A DNA stretch of 38,265 bases from an uncultured Bacilli bacterium (GTDB lineage: Bacteria; Bacillota_I; Bacilli_A; RF39; UBA660). Of this stretch, positions 7,966 through 16,703 are shown in pieces; the stretch's first letter is position 1, and each line of letters opens with the position of its first letter. The DNA is taken from NCBI GenBank assembly GCA_934096735.1, contig CAKOMS010000008.1, positions 1 through 38,265 of the forward strand. The letters are read 5' to 3'. The position numbers and the translations under genes are program-made. The notes beneath the pieces were generated by a model. It worked only from the letters and a program-made list of their open reading frames with translations, did no database searches and was not told the origin of the DNA.

Positions 7966-9034
7966 CTTTAACCTCGTATGTAAATCCTTTTCTGTTAATA
8001 ATTAAATTAACATGTACTTTGATATTTGCATTTTTCCATAATTTTTTATTATTTTTTCTATATTTTTTATAGTATATTTCTTGAAGTCCAAGTATATCTG
8101 ATTCATTATCTTGAAGAGTTTTTATAAAATCTTTAATTTCAGTTTCTAAAACTTTACTAAAATCTTTATTTAATTTTTTAAAAGTTTCGGTCTTTATTAA
8201 ATTAAATTCTTTGTTATTTTCTAAAATTTTTCCTTCACAGTTTATAGTAATATCAATTAAATCTTTAGTAACTTTTATATCTTTTTTTGCATCATATACA
8301 TTTATCGCTACTGTTTTATCTTCATATTTTTTTTCTGGTGTATATTTTGCTTTTTTGTTTGTAAGCAAATTATATAATGCTGAATCTTTTTTACTTAAGT
8401 AACTTTGTAGCTCATTATTTTTAAATATTCCGTTATTTGATAATTCAATAATGTTATTTAGAAATGTTATAGAGTTTATTGTTATATCATAGTTTTTATT
8501 TATAAGTTTAGATATTATTTTTTCATATGGTTCATTTAATGAGATTGTATTATTATTGTATGAATCATTTTCTAAAAGTTCTATAATAGATGATGTTACA
8601 TTTGGAGTATCATCTGATGCACTATTTAATATATCTTCTGGATGTGAATCTTTGCTTATTAAAAGTATAAATTCATCTCTGATGTTTGGATCTCTTAGAA
8701 AATAATCTACTATTTCTGTTAAGTGTGATTTTGCTATACTTTCACTTATAATTGTTAATTTTAAATGAGCAAAATATGATTTTTTGGATATTTTGTAATT
8801 TGTATTTATGAATGCTTCATTTATCGTTTTTCCATGACCTGTTTTAGTATAACTTTTTAGTACTTCATTATTAGATGTTTTAGTATCATTAAGTATTTCA
8901 TATGTTATGTAGAAATTATCATTTTTATAGTCAATTCCAATACCATTAATTATTGATAAATCATTTAGTTCAATGTTATCATAACAACCAGTAATAAAAA
9001 GACAAATAATTAGAAAGAGAATTATTTTTTTCAT
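7955..9034 (-). CDS. gerAC: Ger(x)C family spore germination lipoprotein
   Basis: This 359-aa lipoprotein has an N-terminal signal peptide of about 16 residues ending in the lipobox ITGC, so Cys17 is probably lipidated and the protein is anchored to the spore inner membrane. The N-terminal domain has the family pattern NDLSIINGIGIDY, followed by the GHGKTINEAF segment. The C-terminal domain ends with YYKKYRKNNKKLWKNANIKVHVNLIINRKG split over two strands, as in GerAC proteins. It overlaps gerAA by four bases (ATGA), with AAGGAAG as the ribosome site. It works with the A and B subunits in germinant sensing. Confidence 0.9.
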   Translation of the reverse strand: MKKIILFLIICLFITGCYDNIELNDLSIINGIGIDYKNDNFYITYEILNDTKTSNNEVLKSYTKTGHGKTINEAFINTNYKISKKSYFAHLKLTIISESIAKSHLTEIVDYFLRDPNIRDEFILLISKDSHPEDILNSASDDTPNVTSSIIELLENDSYNNNTISLNEPYEKIISKLINKNYDITINSITFLNNIIELSNNGIFKNNELQSYLSKKDSALYNLLTNKKAKYTPEKKYEDKTVAINVYDAKKDIKVTKDLIDITINCEGKILENNKEFNLIKTETFKKLNKDFSKVLETEIKDFIKTLQDNESDILGLQEIYYKKYRKNNKKLWKNANIKVHVNLIINRKGFTYEVKDEK

Positions 9035-10443
9035 TTTATTCTTCCTTTCGTTAAATTAGTTTTTGTAAGTAATCTACTTCTTTTATTATTTTTGACATCT
9101 TGTTTTTTTAAAATAGTTTTGTAGAGATACACTTTATCGAATGGAGAGATGGGTGCTAGGTAGGGAGAATTTAGTGATTTTATTGATATTAGATTTATTA
9201 GAAAAAGAATAGATGCAATGAAAAATCCAAATAAACCTAGAATTGATGCAAAAAATAAAAAAATATATCTGTAGTAACGTATTGCATTATTAAGTTCTAA
9301 CTCTGTAAATATTAAACTACATATGAATGTAAGTGAAGTAATTATAATCATTATAGGTGATACAATACCAGCATTAACTGCAGCTTCTCCAATGATTAAG
9401 GCTCCTAAAATAGAAATAGTTGATCCAAAATTACTGGGGAATCTTAAATCGCTTTCTCTTAAAACATCACATATTAAAAGCATTATTAAAAGTTCTACAA
9501 TACTTGGAAAAGGGACACCACTTCTTTGCATACTAAAATTTATTAAAAGACTTGTTGGTATTGTTTCTTGGTTATAATTTATTATTGATATAAATATTGC
9601 TGGTGCAGTAATAGATAAAATAAAACAAATTAATCTTAAAATTTTTATAAATGCTACGTTTAAACTTTTTAAATAATTATCACTTGTTGGATTAATAAAA
9701 TCTACTAAAAATGATGGAAGAAGTAAAGCAAAGGGAGAAGTATCTAATATAATAGCTATTTTTCCTTCCAAAATATCTGTTGATACAACATCTGGTCTTT
9801 CTGTTCTTTTAATTGTTGGAAAAACTGTTTTATTTTCTTTTTGTAAAAAATGAATAATGTTTCCAACATCAATTATTCCATCTGTATCAACTTCTTTTAG
9901 TTTGTCTATTATTTTATTAACATTATCTATTCTTGCAACATCTTCTAAATATAAAACTCCTACTTTAGTTTTAGTTTTTCTTCCTAATACTATTTCTTCA
10001 GTCTTTAATGTGTTTGTCTTAATTCTTCTTTTTATAAGTCCTATATTTGTTTGGTAATTTTCTACAAATGAATCTTCTGGACCAAGTAGACTTGGCTCTC
10101 TAGTGGATGTGGAAATGCTTCTTGATAATTCGCCTTTTACTTCTACTGCAAAACATTCATCTTTTTTAATTATTATTGCAAAGCCATTTGTTAAAAAGAA
10201 TTCTATTTCATCATAATTTTTAATTTTAATAGTATTTGGCCCTGGAATATTACTGTTTAAATTATTACTATTTTTATAATTAGTTAAATTTTTTAAAATA
10301 TAGTCATTAATTCTGTTACTATCACAAATTGTTTCTAAAAATACAACATATATTTTTTCAAATAAATTTATTTTTATTTCTTTAATATCTAAATCAGGTG
10401 TTTTATTAAATTCTTTTTTTATTCTTTCTAATATTTTATTCAT
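9031..10443 (-). CDS. gerAA: Spore germination protein GerAA/GerKA family
   Basis: This 470-aa protein has the two-part GerA layout: a soluble N-terminal half of about 240 residues and a C-terminal half with several membrane helices. The family signature REPSLLGPEDSF sits at residues 115-126. It is followed by NIGLIKRRIKT and by the LYLEDVARIDNVNKI and VDTDGIIDVGNI segments. It forms the A subunit (ion-channel-like oligomer) of the germinant receptor. First gene of the operon; its ATG follows an AGAGG site. No confident forespore (sigma-G) promoter could be read upstream. Typical family length is ~480 aa, so it is intact. Confidence 0.92.
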   Translation of the reverse strand: MNKILERIKKEFNKTPDLDIKEIKINLFEKIYVVFLETICDSNRINDYILKNLTNYKNSNNLNSNIPGPNTIKIKNYDEIEFFLTNGFAIIIKKDECFAVEVKGELSRSISTSTREPSLLGPEDSFVENYQTNIGLIKRRIKTNTLKTEEIVLGRKTKTKVGVLYLEDVARIDNVNKIIDKLKEVDTDGIIDVGNIIHFLQKENKTVFPTIKRTERPDVVSTDILEGKIAIILDTSPFALLLPSFLVDFINPTSDNYLKSLNVAFIKILRLICFILSITAPAIFISIINYNQETIPTSLLINFSMQRSGVPFPSIVELLIMLLICDVLRESDLRFPSNFGSTISILGALIIGEAAVNAGIVSPIMIIITSLTFICSLIFTELELNNAIRYYRYIFLFFASILGLFGFFIASILFLINLISIKSLNSPYLAPISPFDKVYLYKTILKKQDVKNNKRSRLLTKTNLTKGRIK

Positions 10444-10460
10444 ATGTATACCTCTTTTTT

Positions 10461-10493
10461 ATTATTAGTAATAATTGGAAAATAATACCAATT
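10461..10493. repeat. Two inverted repeats between the divergent gerAA and vanY-type genes
   Basis: A perfect 15-bp palindrome (ATTATTA-G-TAATAAT, 10461-10475) is followed by AATTGG (10473-10478) paired with CCAATT (10488-10493). They lie in the short divergent intergenic region and could be an operator serving one or both directions. No clear promoter boxes were found next to them. Confidence 0.35.
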
Positions 10494-10540
10494 TAGTAGC
10501 AAATTTTTATTTTATACATCTTTTATATTAGGTGAATATC

Positions 10541-11107
10541 ATGAATTATTTAATACTTGTTAATAAAAAGAATAAAGTTTCTAAAGATTATATACCAAGT
10601 GGACTTAAAAGAGTAAAAGTTAAAACTGGTGGTGATAAGAAAATTTATTTAGAAAAAAGATGTTACAAAAATGTTAAAAAGTTACTTAAAGTTGTAAATA
10701 AAAGATTTAAAAAAGATAATATTTTTGTAGTTATTGATTCTGGTTATAGAACTTATTATTATCAAGAAGGTTTAGTTGAAAAACTGAAACAGGAAAAGCA
10801 AGATGATTATAATAAAACTTTAGCAAATCCGGGTGAAAGTGAACATCAAACTGGTCTTGCAGTGGATATTGGTTTTTATAAAAATGGTGTGTATGATGCT
10901 AATTTTGATGTTCTAGAGTATGAAAATGTATTTAAATTTATTCATAAAATTTGTTATCAATATGGGTTTATTTTAAGGTATCCACTTGGTAAAGAAGATC
11001 TTACTGGATACTCTTACGAACCGTGGCATTTTAGATATGTATCTATGCACGCAAAAGAAATATATTATAGTGATAAAACATTAGAAGAGTATTTGAATAG
11101 TAATTAG
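10541..11107 (+). CDS. VanY-type D,D-carboxypeptidase (M15B family), no signal peptide
   Basis: With the ATG at 10541 (AGGTGA ribosome site; a GTG three codons upstream overlaps that site) the protein has 188 residues. The M15B/VanY fold is shown by SGYRT (67-71), SEHQTGLAVDI (100-110) and EPWHFRY (160-166). The expected zinc ligands are His102, Asp109 and His163, and the catalytic base is Glu160. These enzymes remove the terminal D-Ala from peptidoglycan stem peptides or precursors. No signal peptide or membrane anchor is visible, so the site of action is unclear; it may be cytoplasmic or exported in an unrecognised way. It is divergent from the gerA-type operon and 20 bp upstream of rlmCD. 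Confidence 0.85.
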   Translation: MNYLILVNKKNKVSKDYIPSGLKRVKVKTGGDKKIYLEKRCYKNVKKLLKVVNKRFKKDNIFVVIDSGYRTYYYQEGLVEKLKQEKQDDYNKTLANPGESEHQTGLAVDIGFYKNGVYDANFDVLEYENVFKFIHKICYQYGFILRYPLGKEDLTGYSYEPWHFRYVSMHAKEIYYSDKTLEEYLNSN

Positions 11108-11127
11108 TTTTATGTTATATTGTACTT

Positions 11128-12345
11128 ATGAAAGAATTAGTAAAAATTGAAAAATGTGATAATTTAGGAAATGGTATAGGATTTATTAATAATAAGATAG
11201 TATTTGTTCCAAAGGCTGTTGTGGGTGATACAGTAGAAGTTGTAATTAAAAAAGAAAATAAAAATTATCAAATTGGTGAATTAAAAAAAATTGTAGATCC
11301 TAGCAAAAGTAGGGAGAAAGTATTATGTCCTTACTATTTTTTGTGTGGTGGTTGTGATTTTTTGGGTTACAATTACAAAGATACTAATAAATTTAAATTG
11401 AATTTAGTAAATGATTATTTTAGAAAAAGTGGTATTAATTTTGAAGTAAGAGAAATTATTTGTGGTAATAGTTTTAATTATAGAAATAAAATAACTTTAA
11501 AAGTTGTTAATGGTATAGTAGGATATTTTGAAAGTAAGACACATAAAATTTTAGAAATTAAAAATTGTCTTTTAGTTAATGAAAAGATTAATGATATTCT
11601 TAAAGATATTAATACTTTAAATATTAGTAATGGAGAAGTTGTAATTAGAGTTAATTATAAAAGTGAATATTTAATTAGTATTGTAAGTAAAGATAAAACT
11701 AATATTAATTATATAATTAATAATTATAATGTTTCTGGTATTGTTTTAAATAATGAAAGTATTTATAAAAATAATTATTTTATAGATAAAATTGGTAATT
11801 ATTTATTTAAAGTTAGCTATAATTCTTTTTTTCAAGTTAATCCTTACATATGTAGTAAACTGTTTGATTTAATTAAAGAGAATACTAAATTTAGTAAAAA
11901 AGTAGTAGATCTTTATTGTGGTGTTGGAACACTTTCTTTGATATCTAGTGAAAGTAGTGAAAGTGTTTTAGGAGTAGAAATAGTAAAGAATGCTATTAAA
12001 GATGCAAAATATAATAAGAAATTAAATAATATAAATAATGTTGCTTTTATATGTGAAGATAGTAAGAATGTAATTGATAAAATTGATGAAAGTGTTGATA
12101 CAATTATTTTAGATCCGCCAAGAAGTGGAGTCGATAAAAAAGTAATAGATAGAATAATTAAGTGTGGGATTAATAAAGTTATTTATATTTCTTGTAATCC
12201 AGTTACTTTAGTAAGAGATATAAATTATTTGAAGGATTATTATGATATAAAAGATGCTAAATTATTAGATATGTTTTTTATGACTAAGCACGTTGAATGT
12301 GTTTCAGTACTATACCGAAAAAGTTTTAAAAAATTAGATTTTTGA
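11128..12345 (+). CDS. rlmCD: 23S rRNA (uracil-5-)-methyltransferase, RlmCD/RumA type
   Basis: This 405-aa enzyme belongs to the TrmA/RumA family, which transfers methyl from S-adenosylmethionine to C5 of uridine in 23S rRNA. The N-terminus is a TRAM RNA-binding domain (1-60). Cys67, Cys73, Cys76 and Cys147 match the four iron-sulphur ligands of RumA. The methyl donor site is VDLYCGVGTLSL. ILDPPRSGVD is the second motif, and YISCNP contains the catalytic Cys356. All key residues are present. In Firmicutes one RlmCD enzyme usually modifies both U747 and U1939; this is assumed here from family knowledge. The start lies 20 bp after the VanY-type gene and no strong ribosome site was seen. Confidence 0.9.
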   Translation: MKELVKIEKCDNLGNGIGFINNKIVFVPKAVVGDTVEVVIKKENKNYQIGELKKIVDPSKSREKVLCPYYFLCGGCDFLGYNYKDTNKFKLNLVNDYFRKSGINFEVREIICGNSFNYRNKITLKVVNGIVGYFESKTHKILEIKNCLLVNEKINDILKDINTLNISNGEVVIRVNYKSEYLISIVSKDKTNINYIINNYNVSGIVLNNESIYKNNYFIDKIGNYLFKVSYNSFFQVNPYICSKLFDLIKENTKFSKKVVDLYCGVGTLSLISSESSESVLGVEIVKNAIKDAKYNKKLNNINNVAFICEDSKNVIDKIDESVDTIILDPPRSGVDKKVIDRIIKCGINKVIYISCNPVTLVRDINYLKDYYDIKDAKLLDMFFMTKHVECVSVLYRKSFKKLDF

Positions 12346-12503
12346 ATTTTACTCAAATTACAAAGCAATATTTTGAATAAAAATTGGTTAAAAAAATAAA
12401 AATAATCAAATGTTGAATGAGTATGATATGTAGATGACGCTGATATAAGTTGTAGATGGAAATATATATATTATTTAAGTCATTTTAAAGGAGATAATAA
12501 AAT

Positions 12504-12698
12504 ATGAATGAAAGCCATATATTATTATATGAAACTGATGAAGGTAAAATTAATGTAGATGTAATATTAAAAGATTATATGATTAAGAGGTTTGTAATTG
12601 ATGTCGATAAAATGAAGAATGGTCCTAAATTTGGAAAAGAATTAAGTGCTAAATTAGAAATACTTAAAAAATTATTAAGTGAATCAATTATTAGTTAA
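12504..12698 (+). pseudogene. Relic of a RhuM-family gene with an internal deletion
   Basis: This 64-codon frame joins two separated parts of RhuM-family (virulence RhuM / phage antirepressor-like) proteins. Residues 1-21 (LLYETDEGKINVDVIL) match the very N-terminus of the family. The following KDYMIKRFVIDVDKMKNG-KFGKEL matches a segment normally more than 100 residues further on. The DNA-binding middle and the rest of the C-terminus are gone. A good AAAGGAG ribosome site remains, so a small peptide could still be made. The comparison is from memory of the family, not an alignment. It lies beside another gene remnant, which supports decay of a former mobile or accessory insert. Confidence 0.6.
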
Positions 12699-12812
12699 AG
12701 AAAGATAGAAGAAATAAAGATATGGGATTATTATTTAATATATGCAATAATATTTAATTTAAAAGATAATTTAAATAAAGTTGTAAATAGTTTATATAAT
12801 TCTATAAAGTGA
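12699..12812 (+). pseudogene. Remnant resembling the C-terminal tail of a DUF2207-type membrane protein
   Basis: Directly after the stop of the RhuM relic, in the same frame, 37 codons without a start encode IEEIKIWDYYLIYAIIFNL and a short tail ending in TGA. This resembles the segment LWxxYLVYAxALGVADK near the end of DUF2207 membrane proteins. There is no ATG or ribosome site and the upstream part of such a gene is absent. It is read as a fragment left by deletion. The match is short, so confidence is limited. Confidence 0.45.
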
Positions 12813-12886
12813 AGTACATGTGATGAAATATTTATATAAAAAATAAAAAAATTATGTTAAAATGATTATTGTAATGTAGGTGTGAT

Positions 12887-13516
12887 ATGATAAAGAAAAT
12901 TTCAAAATTAATAGTACTTGTACTTTTTTTGATTGTTTTGTCTCCATTAATAGTTAATTATTATATAATTTTTACTACTAAAGATAAAATATATGATGAA
13001 AATAATATTAATAGTAATTTTAAGTATGGATTAGTACTTGGTTGTAGTGTTAAGAAAAATGGAGAACCATCTAAAATGTTAAAAGATAGACTTGATACTG
13101 TTAATAAAATGTATCAAGATAAAGTAATAAAAAAAATAATTGTTAGTGGAGATCATAATGATGATTATAGTGAAGTATTAGTTATGGATGAATACTTAAA
13201 AAATCTTGGTGTTCCTAGTGAAGATATACTTTTAGATAAAGAAGGATATTCAACTGGGGATAGTTTAGAAAATTATAGTGAAAAATATAATAAAGAAAAA
13301 GTTTTAATTATAACACAAGAATATCATTTATATAGAGCCTTATTTATTGCGAATAAGTTAGGTATGAACGCTTTTGGGGTTAGTGCTCCTAAAATAAAAT
13401 ATAAAGGTTATGTTCAAAGAGAAATTAGAGAAATTCTTGCAAGAAATAAAGATTTTGTGAAATATAATTTTAATGTAGTTAATAATAATTTAAGTAAAAC
13501 TAAAGACTTTTTATAA
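12887..13516 (+). CDS. SanA/ElyC/YdcF family (DUF218) membrane-anchored protein
   Basis: This 209-aa protein has an N-terminal membrane anchor (about residues 5-28) and then the DUF218 pattern: GLVLGCSV near the start of the domain, LKDRLDTV, IIVSGDHN, DEYLKNLGVP, LLDKEGYSTGDSLENY, and VLIITQEYHLYRALFIANKLG. The family is linked to envelope integrity and polysaccharide metabolism (SanA, ElyC), with poorly defined chemistry. AGGTGTGAT precedes the ATG. A TGTTAAAAT extended -10 box lies at 12855-12863 but no convincing -35 box was seen. The two gene relics lie just upstream. Confidence 0.85.
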   Translation: MIKKISKLIVLVLFLIVLSPLIVNYYIIFTTKDKIYDENNINSNFKYGLVLGCSVKKNGEPSKMLKDRLDTVNKMYQDKVIKKIIVSGDHNDDYSEVLVMDEYLKNLGVPSEDILLDKEGYSTGDSLENYSEKYNKEKVLIITQEYHLYRALFIANKLGMNAFGVSAPKIKYKGYVQREIREILARNKDFVKYNFNVVNNNLSKTKDFL

Positions 13517-13551
13517 CAAATTTGATACAATTATTATGGTAGAGTGATTAT

Positions 13552-15090
13552 ATGAAAAATATTGAGGAATATTTTAAAAAGTTAGGGTCATCTGAAGCAG
13601 TTTTTAATCCAATTATTACTTATCCTGGTGATTGGTATTTTTGGCTTACTAATTTAAAAAAGTTTTCTAAAGAAGAAAATGGCAAAAACTTATTTGATGA
13701 TTTTTATGATAGAACTTATAAACAACCAATTAAAGACCATTTGGGTTTTGTTCCTCCTTTTGAGTCACTTATGGTTTCAACAGAGTCTCCGAATGGAATA
13801 GGTAGAGTACTAAAATATAGTTTAGAAGATTTTGCTCTTCAAATAGTAAAATTTTTAAGTAGTGCAGTTTGTGAATATGGTTTTACTAAAGAAGAAATTA
13901 TATTAAGAAGAAGAAATTTTATAGAGCTTATTAGAAAAAGTACAGAAGAGTTATGGAGTGGTCTTTCTATAGAATTACAGGAAAAAGCAAAAAAATTACA
14001 AGATGTTTTAAATAGAGAGATACAATCTGATTATTTTGATGCTGCAACATATGATTACAATACAAGTTGTGTGAGTATTGATTTTAGAAAATATTTAGAA
14101 TTAGAGTTAGATTTAACTAAAAAATTACAAAAGAATATAAATAACTTGGGAGATTTCTTTGATAGAGAGTTACCTTATAAAGAACTTTATGATTGTTTTG
14201 ATTCTGAAACATTTTATTTGCTTTTTGCAAGAATTATACTTGATTATAATTTATTTAGAGAAGAGGAAGATCATAGTTTAGATAATAGTTATTCATATCT
14301 TGCTTATTATAGAGAAGGTCTTAGAGAAGTTTCTAAAGATAATAAAAAATATAATCCTACTTTAAATGGATATGTAGTAAGAAAATATCCTTTTGGATTT
14401 GTTGGTAGGAGTGAGAGATTTAATAAATGGAATTATATGAATGAATTTGATTCATTAATGAAAAGACATCCTGAAGCTAAAAAGATAACACTTCCATCTG
14501 TAGATGATAAAGATGCTATGATGTATAGAGATCAGAAGTTAATTGCTAAATTAATGGAACTTAGAAATAAAGAAGCAAGTGTTAGTTGGGATATGTTACC
14601 TAAAGGTGAAGTAATAAAAAAAGCTACTGTTTCTAGTAATGCTGTTACTAAAAATAGTAGAAATAGTAAATCTTTAGAAGAAAGTATTCTTGAAGTTAAT
14701 GAAAGAATTGATTTTTTTGAAGGTACTGAAGTTTTGTGTAGGATTAAGGGATTAGATACTTTTACAGGTTATTATGCTTTTGTTTATGCAAATGGTAGTG
14801 TTGTTTTAGAAAAGTTCTGGGATAATGAAGAGGGTCTTGTTCCTGCTAGTTATTCTGCTACTTATATTATGAATATAGATAATTTTATAAGCATGAGTAA
14901 AATGAGTAAAATTGATTTAATTGAATATATGAAATTACTTCCAGATTCTGGAGTTAAAAGAGTATATCATACTGGAAATGAAAAATGGAAAAAATCTATT
15001 ATTGAAGAAATTTCTGGTGTATATAGACTTGAAGATGCTATTTCATTTATTGATGGATTAGAAATTGGAGATATTAAAAATGGAAAATAG
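13552..15090 (+). CDS. Hypothetical protein, 512 aa
   Basis: I do not recognise this protein. It has no signal peptide or membrane helix and looks cytoplasmic. Aromatic-rich stretches occur at the start (PGDWYFWLTNLKKF) and around residue 240 (SYSYLAYYREGL). Residues 365-400 form a polar linker (SNAVTKNSRNSKSLEE). A beta-rich C-terminal domain follows (TGYYAFVYANGSVVLEKFW). A TGATACAAT extended -10 sequence lies at 13523-13531. It overlaps the next gene by 11 bp and so is probably translated together with it. Codon use is like the host, so recent transfer is not indicated. Confidence 0.65.
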   Translation: MKNIEEYFKKLGSSEAVFNPIITYPGDWYFWLTNLKKFSKEENGKNLFDDFYDRTYKQPIKDHLGFVPPFESLMVSTESPNGIGRVLKYSLEDFALQIVKFLSSAVCEYGFTKEEIILRRRNFIELIRKSTEELWSGLSIELQEKAKKLQDVLNREIQSDYFDAATYDYNTSCVSIDFRKYLELELDLTKKLQKNINNLGDFFDRELPYKELYDCFDSETFYLLFARIILDYNLFREEEDHSLDNSYSYLAYYREGLREVSKDNKKYNPTLNGYVVRKYPFGFVGRSERFNKWNYMNEFDSLMKRHPEAKKITLPSVDDKDAMMYRDQKLIAKLMELRNKEASVSWDMLPKGEVIKKATVSSNAVTKNSRNSKSLEESILEVNERIDFFEGTEVLCRIKGLDTFTGYYAFVYANGSVVLEKFWDNEEGLVPASYSATYIMNIDNFISMSKMSKIDLIEYMKLLPDSGVKRVYHTGNEKWKKSIIEEISGVYRLEDAISFIDGLEIGDIKNGK

Positions 15091-15553
15091 TTTTTATGAT
15101 AGAATGCTTGATGTAATAAGTAGAGAAAGAGAAGCTTTTGATACTTTAGTCAGTGCAGATGACGTAAATGGGTATGGAGTAAAGAGCAGTGAAATAATTA
15201 ATTTCTTAGAATATTCAAGTAATGAACAATTTATGCTTAAAGATAAAATATTTGGAAATATTTTGATTACCGAAGGTGATATTATGAGTATACTTTTAAT
15301 ACTTAATGATTTATGTTCATATAATGGAGAATATTTACTTTATATTAATAATACTAATATGGGTACTATAACTTATTTAGTAAAAGTAGCTAATCATATT
15401 TATGAAAGTGTAGGACTTAATGTTCATTTACAAATTGAATATAGTAAAAATTATAATAATTATATTAATGAAGATGTAAGTATTGTCGGTTGTGAAGAGT
15501 TTGTTATGACTGCTAGTAAAGATTTTAATAATCCAAAAAAGATAATTATATAG
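15080..15553 (+). CDS. Hypothetical protein, 157 aa, co-translated with the 512-aa protein
   Basis: The ATG at 15080 is preferred over an upstream TTG at 15065, because the GGAG ribosome site (about 15067-15070) lies between them. The product is acidic, soluble and of unknown function, with no motif I can name. It starts inside the end of the 512-aa gene, which implies translational coupling and perhaps a complex of the two products. deoD follows 13 bp later and may share the transcript. Confidence 0.6.
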   Translation: MENSFYDRMLDVISREREAFDTLVSADDVNGYGVKSSEIINFLEYSSNEQFMLKDKIFGNILITEGDIMSILLILNDLCSYNGEYLLYINNTNMGTITYLVKVANHIYESVGLNVHLQIEYSKNYNNYINEDVSIVGCEEFVMTASKDFNNPKKIII

Positions 15554-15566
15554 GAGGAGTGATATT

Positions 15567-16295
15567 ATGTTTATAGGAGAAGAACCAGTACATATTAATG
15601 CAAAGAAAGGAAGTATAGCACCACTTGTTTTAATGCCAGGTGATCCATTAAGAGCTAAATATATTGCAGAAAATTTTTTAGAAGATGCTACACAAGTATG
15701 TAATTTAAGAAATATGTTTGGTTATACTGGAATTTATAAAGGAGTTAAAGTATCTGTTGTAGGTTCTGGTATGGGTATGCCAAGTATGGGTATTTATTCA
15801 TGGGAATTATTTCATTATTTTAATGTTCAAAAAATTATTAGAATTGGTACATGTGGTGGTGTTAGTAAAGAATTAGAAATACCTGATTTAATTTTAGCAT
15901 CATCATCATATAGTGAAAGTAATTTTGCATATTCTTTTGATGATTATGAGGGACATTTATTATATCCGTCTTCAAAATTAAATAATATTATTAGTAATAC
16001 TGCAAAAGAACTTAATTATAAATTACACGTTGGTAATATTACTACTGTTGATGTTTTTGGACCTTTTATTGATTTTGAAAGAGTTATTGGTAGAATACCT
16101 AAAAAATTAAATATTATTGGTGAAGAAATGGAAGCATTTGCATTATTTCACATAGCAAATCATTTTAAAAAAGAAGCATCTTGTATTTTAACTGTTGTTG
16201 ATTCAAAATATAGCGATAAAGTTTTAAGTGGAGAAGAAAGAGAAACTTCATTAAACGGAATGATTACTTTAGCTTTAGAGTCAATTATTAAATAA
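15567..16295 (+). CDS. deoD: Purine nucleoside phosphorylase, DeoD type
   Basis: This 242-aa enzyme cleaves purine (deoxy)ribonucleosides with phosphate to give the free base and (deoxy)ribose 1-phosphate, in purine salvage. Family features are VLMPGDPLRAKYIAE, the phosphate and ribose site RIGTCGGV, GEEMEAFALF (the ribose-binding MEA Glu), and the Asp at residue 212 in TVVDSKY, matching the catalytic Asp204 of the E. coli hexamer. Length is normal for the family (about 235-240). AGGAGGAG precedes the ATG. It follows the two unknown genes closely and ends in a terminator. With thymidine kinase (32663) it forms part of nucleoside salvage. Confidence 0.95.
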   Translation: MFIGEEPVHINAKKGSIAPLVLMPGDPLRAKYIAENFLEDATQVCNLRNMFGYTGIYKGVKVSVVGSGMGMPSMGIYSWELFHYFNVQKIIRIGTCGGVSKELEIPDLILASSSYSESNFAYSFDDYEGHLLYPSSKLNNIISNTAKELNYKLHVGNITTVDVFGPFIDFERVIGRIPKKLNIIGEEMEAFALFHIANHFKKEASCILTVVDSKYSDKVLSGEERETSLNGMITLALESIIK

Positions 16296-16298
16296 TTT

Positions 16299-16321
16299 AG
16301 AGATTTAGTTCTCTTTTTTTA
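16299..16321 (+). terminator. Intrinsic terminator after deoD
   Basis: AGAGA (16299-16303) pairs with TCTCT (16310-16314), followed by a T run. It overlaps the 3' end of the convergent HNH-like gene. Confidence 0.65.
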
Positions 16322-16703
16322 ATTTTAAAGAGAATTCTCCACCAAATTCACTTATTCTATCCAACTTATTTATGCTTATAAAAAATTCTTTTGTTTCAAG
16401 TGTAAGTTCACAAATTCTTTGTAATGTATCTTCTGTAAGAGGTTTTCTTGTTAAATTAATATCTATAAATAATAATTGCCATTTTAAATATAAATCTTTA
16501 TTAAAATGTTCTATTTTATGAAGTAACATATGACTAGTTCTTGAGAGTATTGCACCATTATCTACTGTTTCTTTTCCACCATTTCTTTTTTCGTCAATAT
16601 GATGATATGAAATATAATTTTTTGGTGTAATTATAAAACCCATCCAATCAATTTTTGGATTAAATAAACGGATAAGTTCTTGCATTACTTTTTTATCTTT
16701 CAT
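16305..16703 (-). CDS. HNH-like domain protein, 132 aa
   Basis: Residues about 31-65 read SYHHIDEKRNGGKETVDNGA, then ILSRTSHMLLHKIEHFN. The spacing His-His, Asn-Gly-Ala, His-xx-Leu-His matches a treble-clef HNH core: the first His pair, the Asn and the last His would be the metal and catalytic residues. HNH domains cut nucleic acids, but some host copies have non-nuclease roles. The rest is helical with no recognised partner domain. The ATG lies at the end of the T tract of the upstream terminator, and the only ribosome site (GAGG) is the 3' arm of that hairpin. It follows the phosphohexomutase gene on the same strand. Confidence 0.6.
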   Translation of the reverse strand: MKDKKVMQELIRLFNPKIDWMGFIITPKNYISYHHIDEKRNGGKETVDNGAILSRTSHMLLHKIEHFNKDLYLKWQLLFIDINLTRKPLTEDTLQRICELTLETKEFFISINKLDRISEFGGEFSLKLKKEN

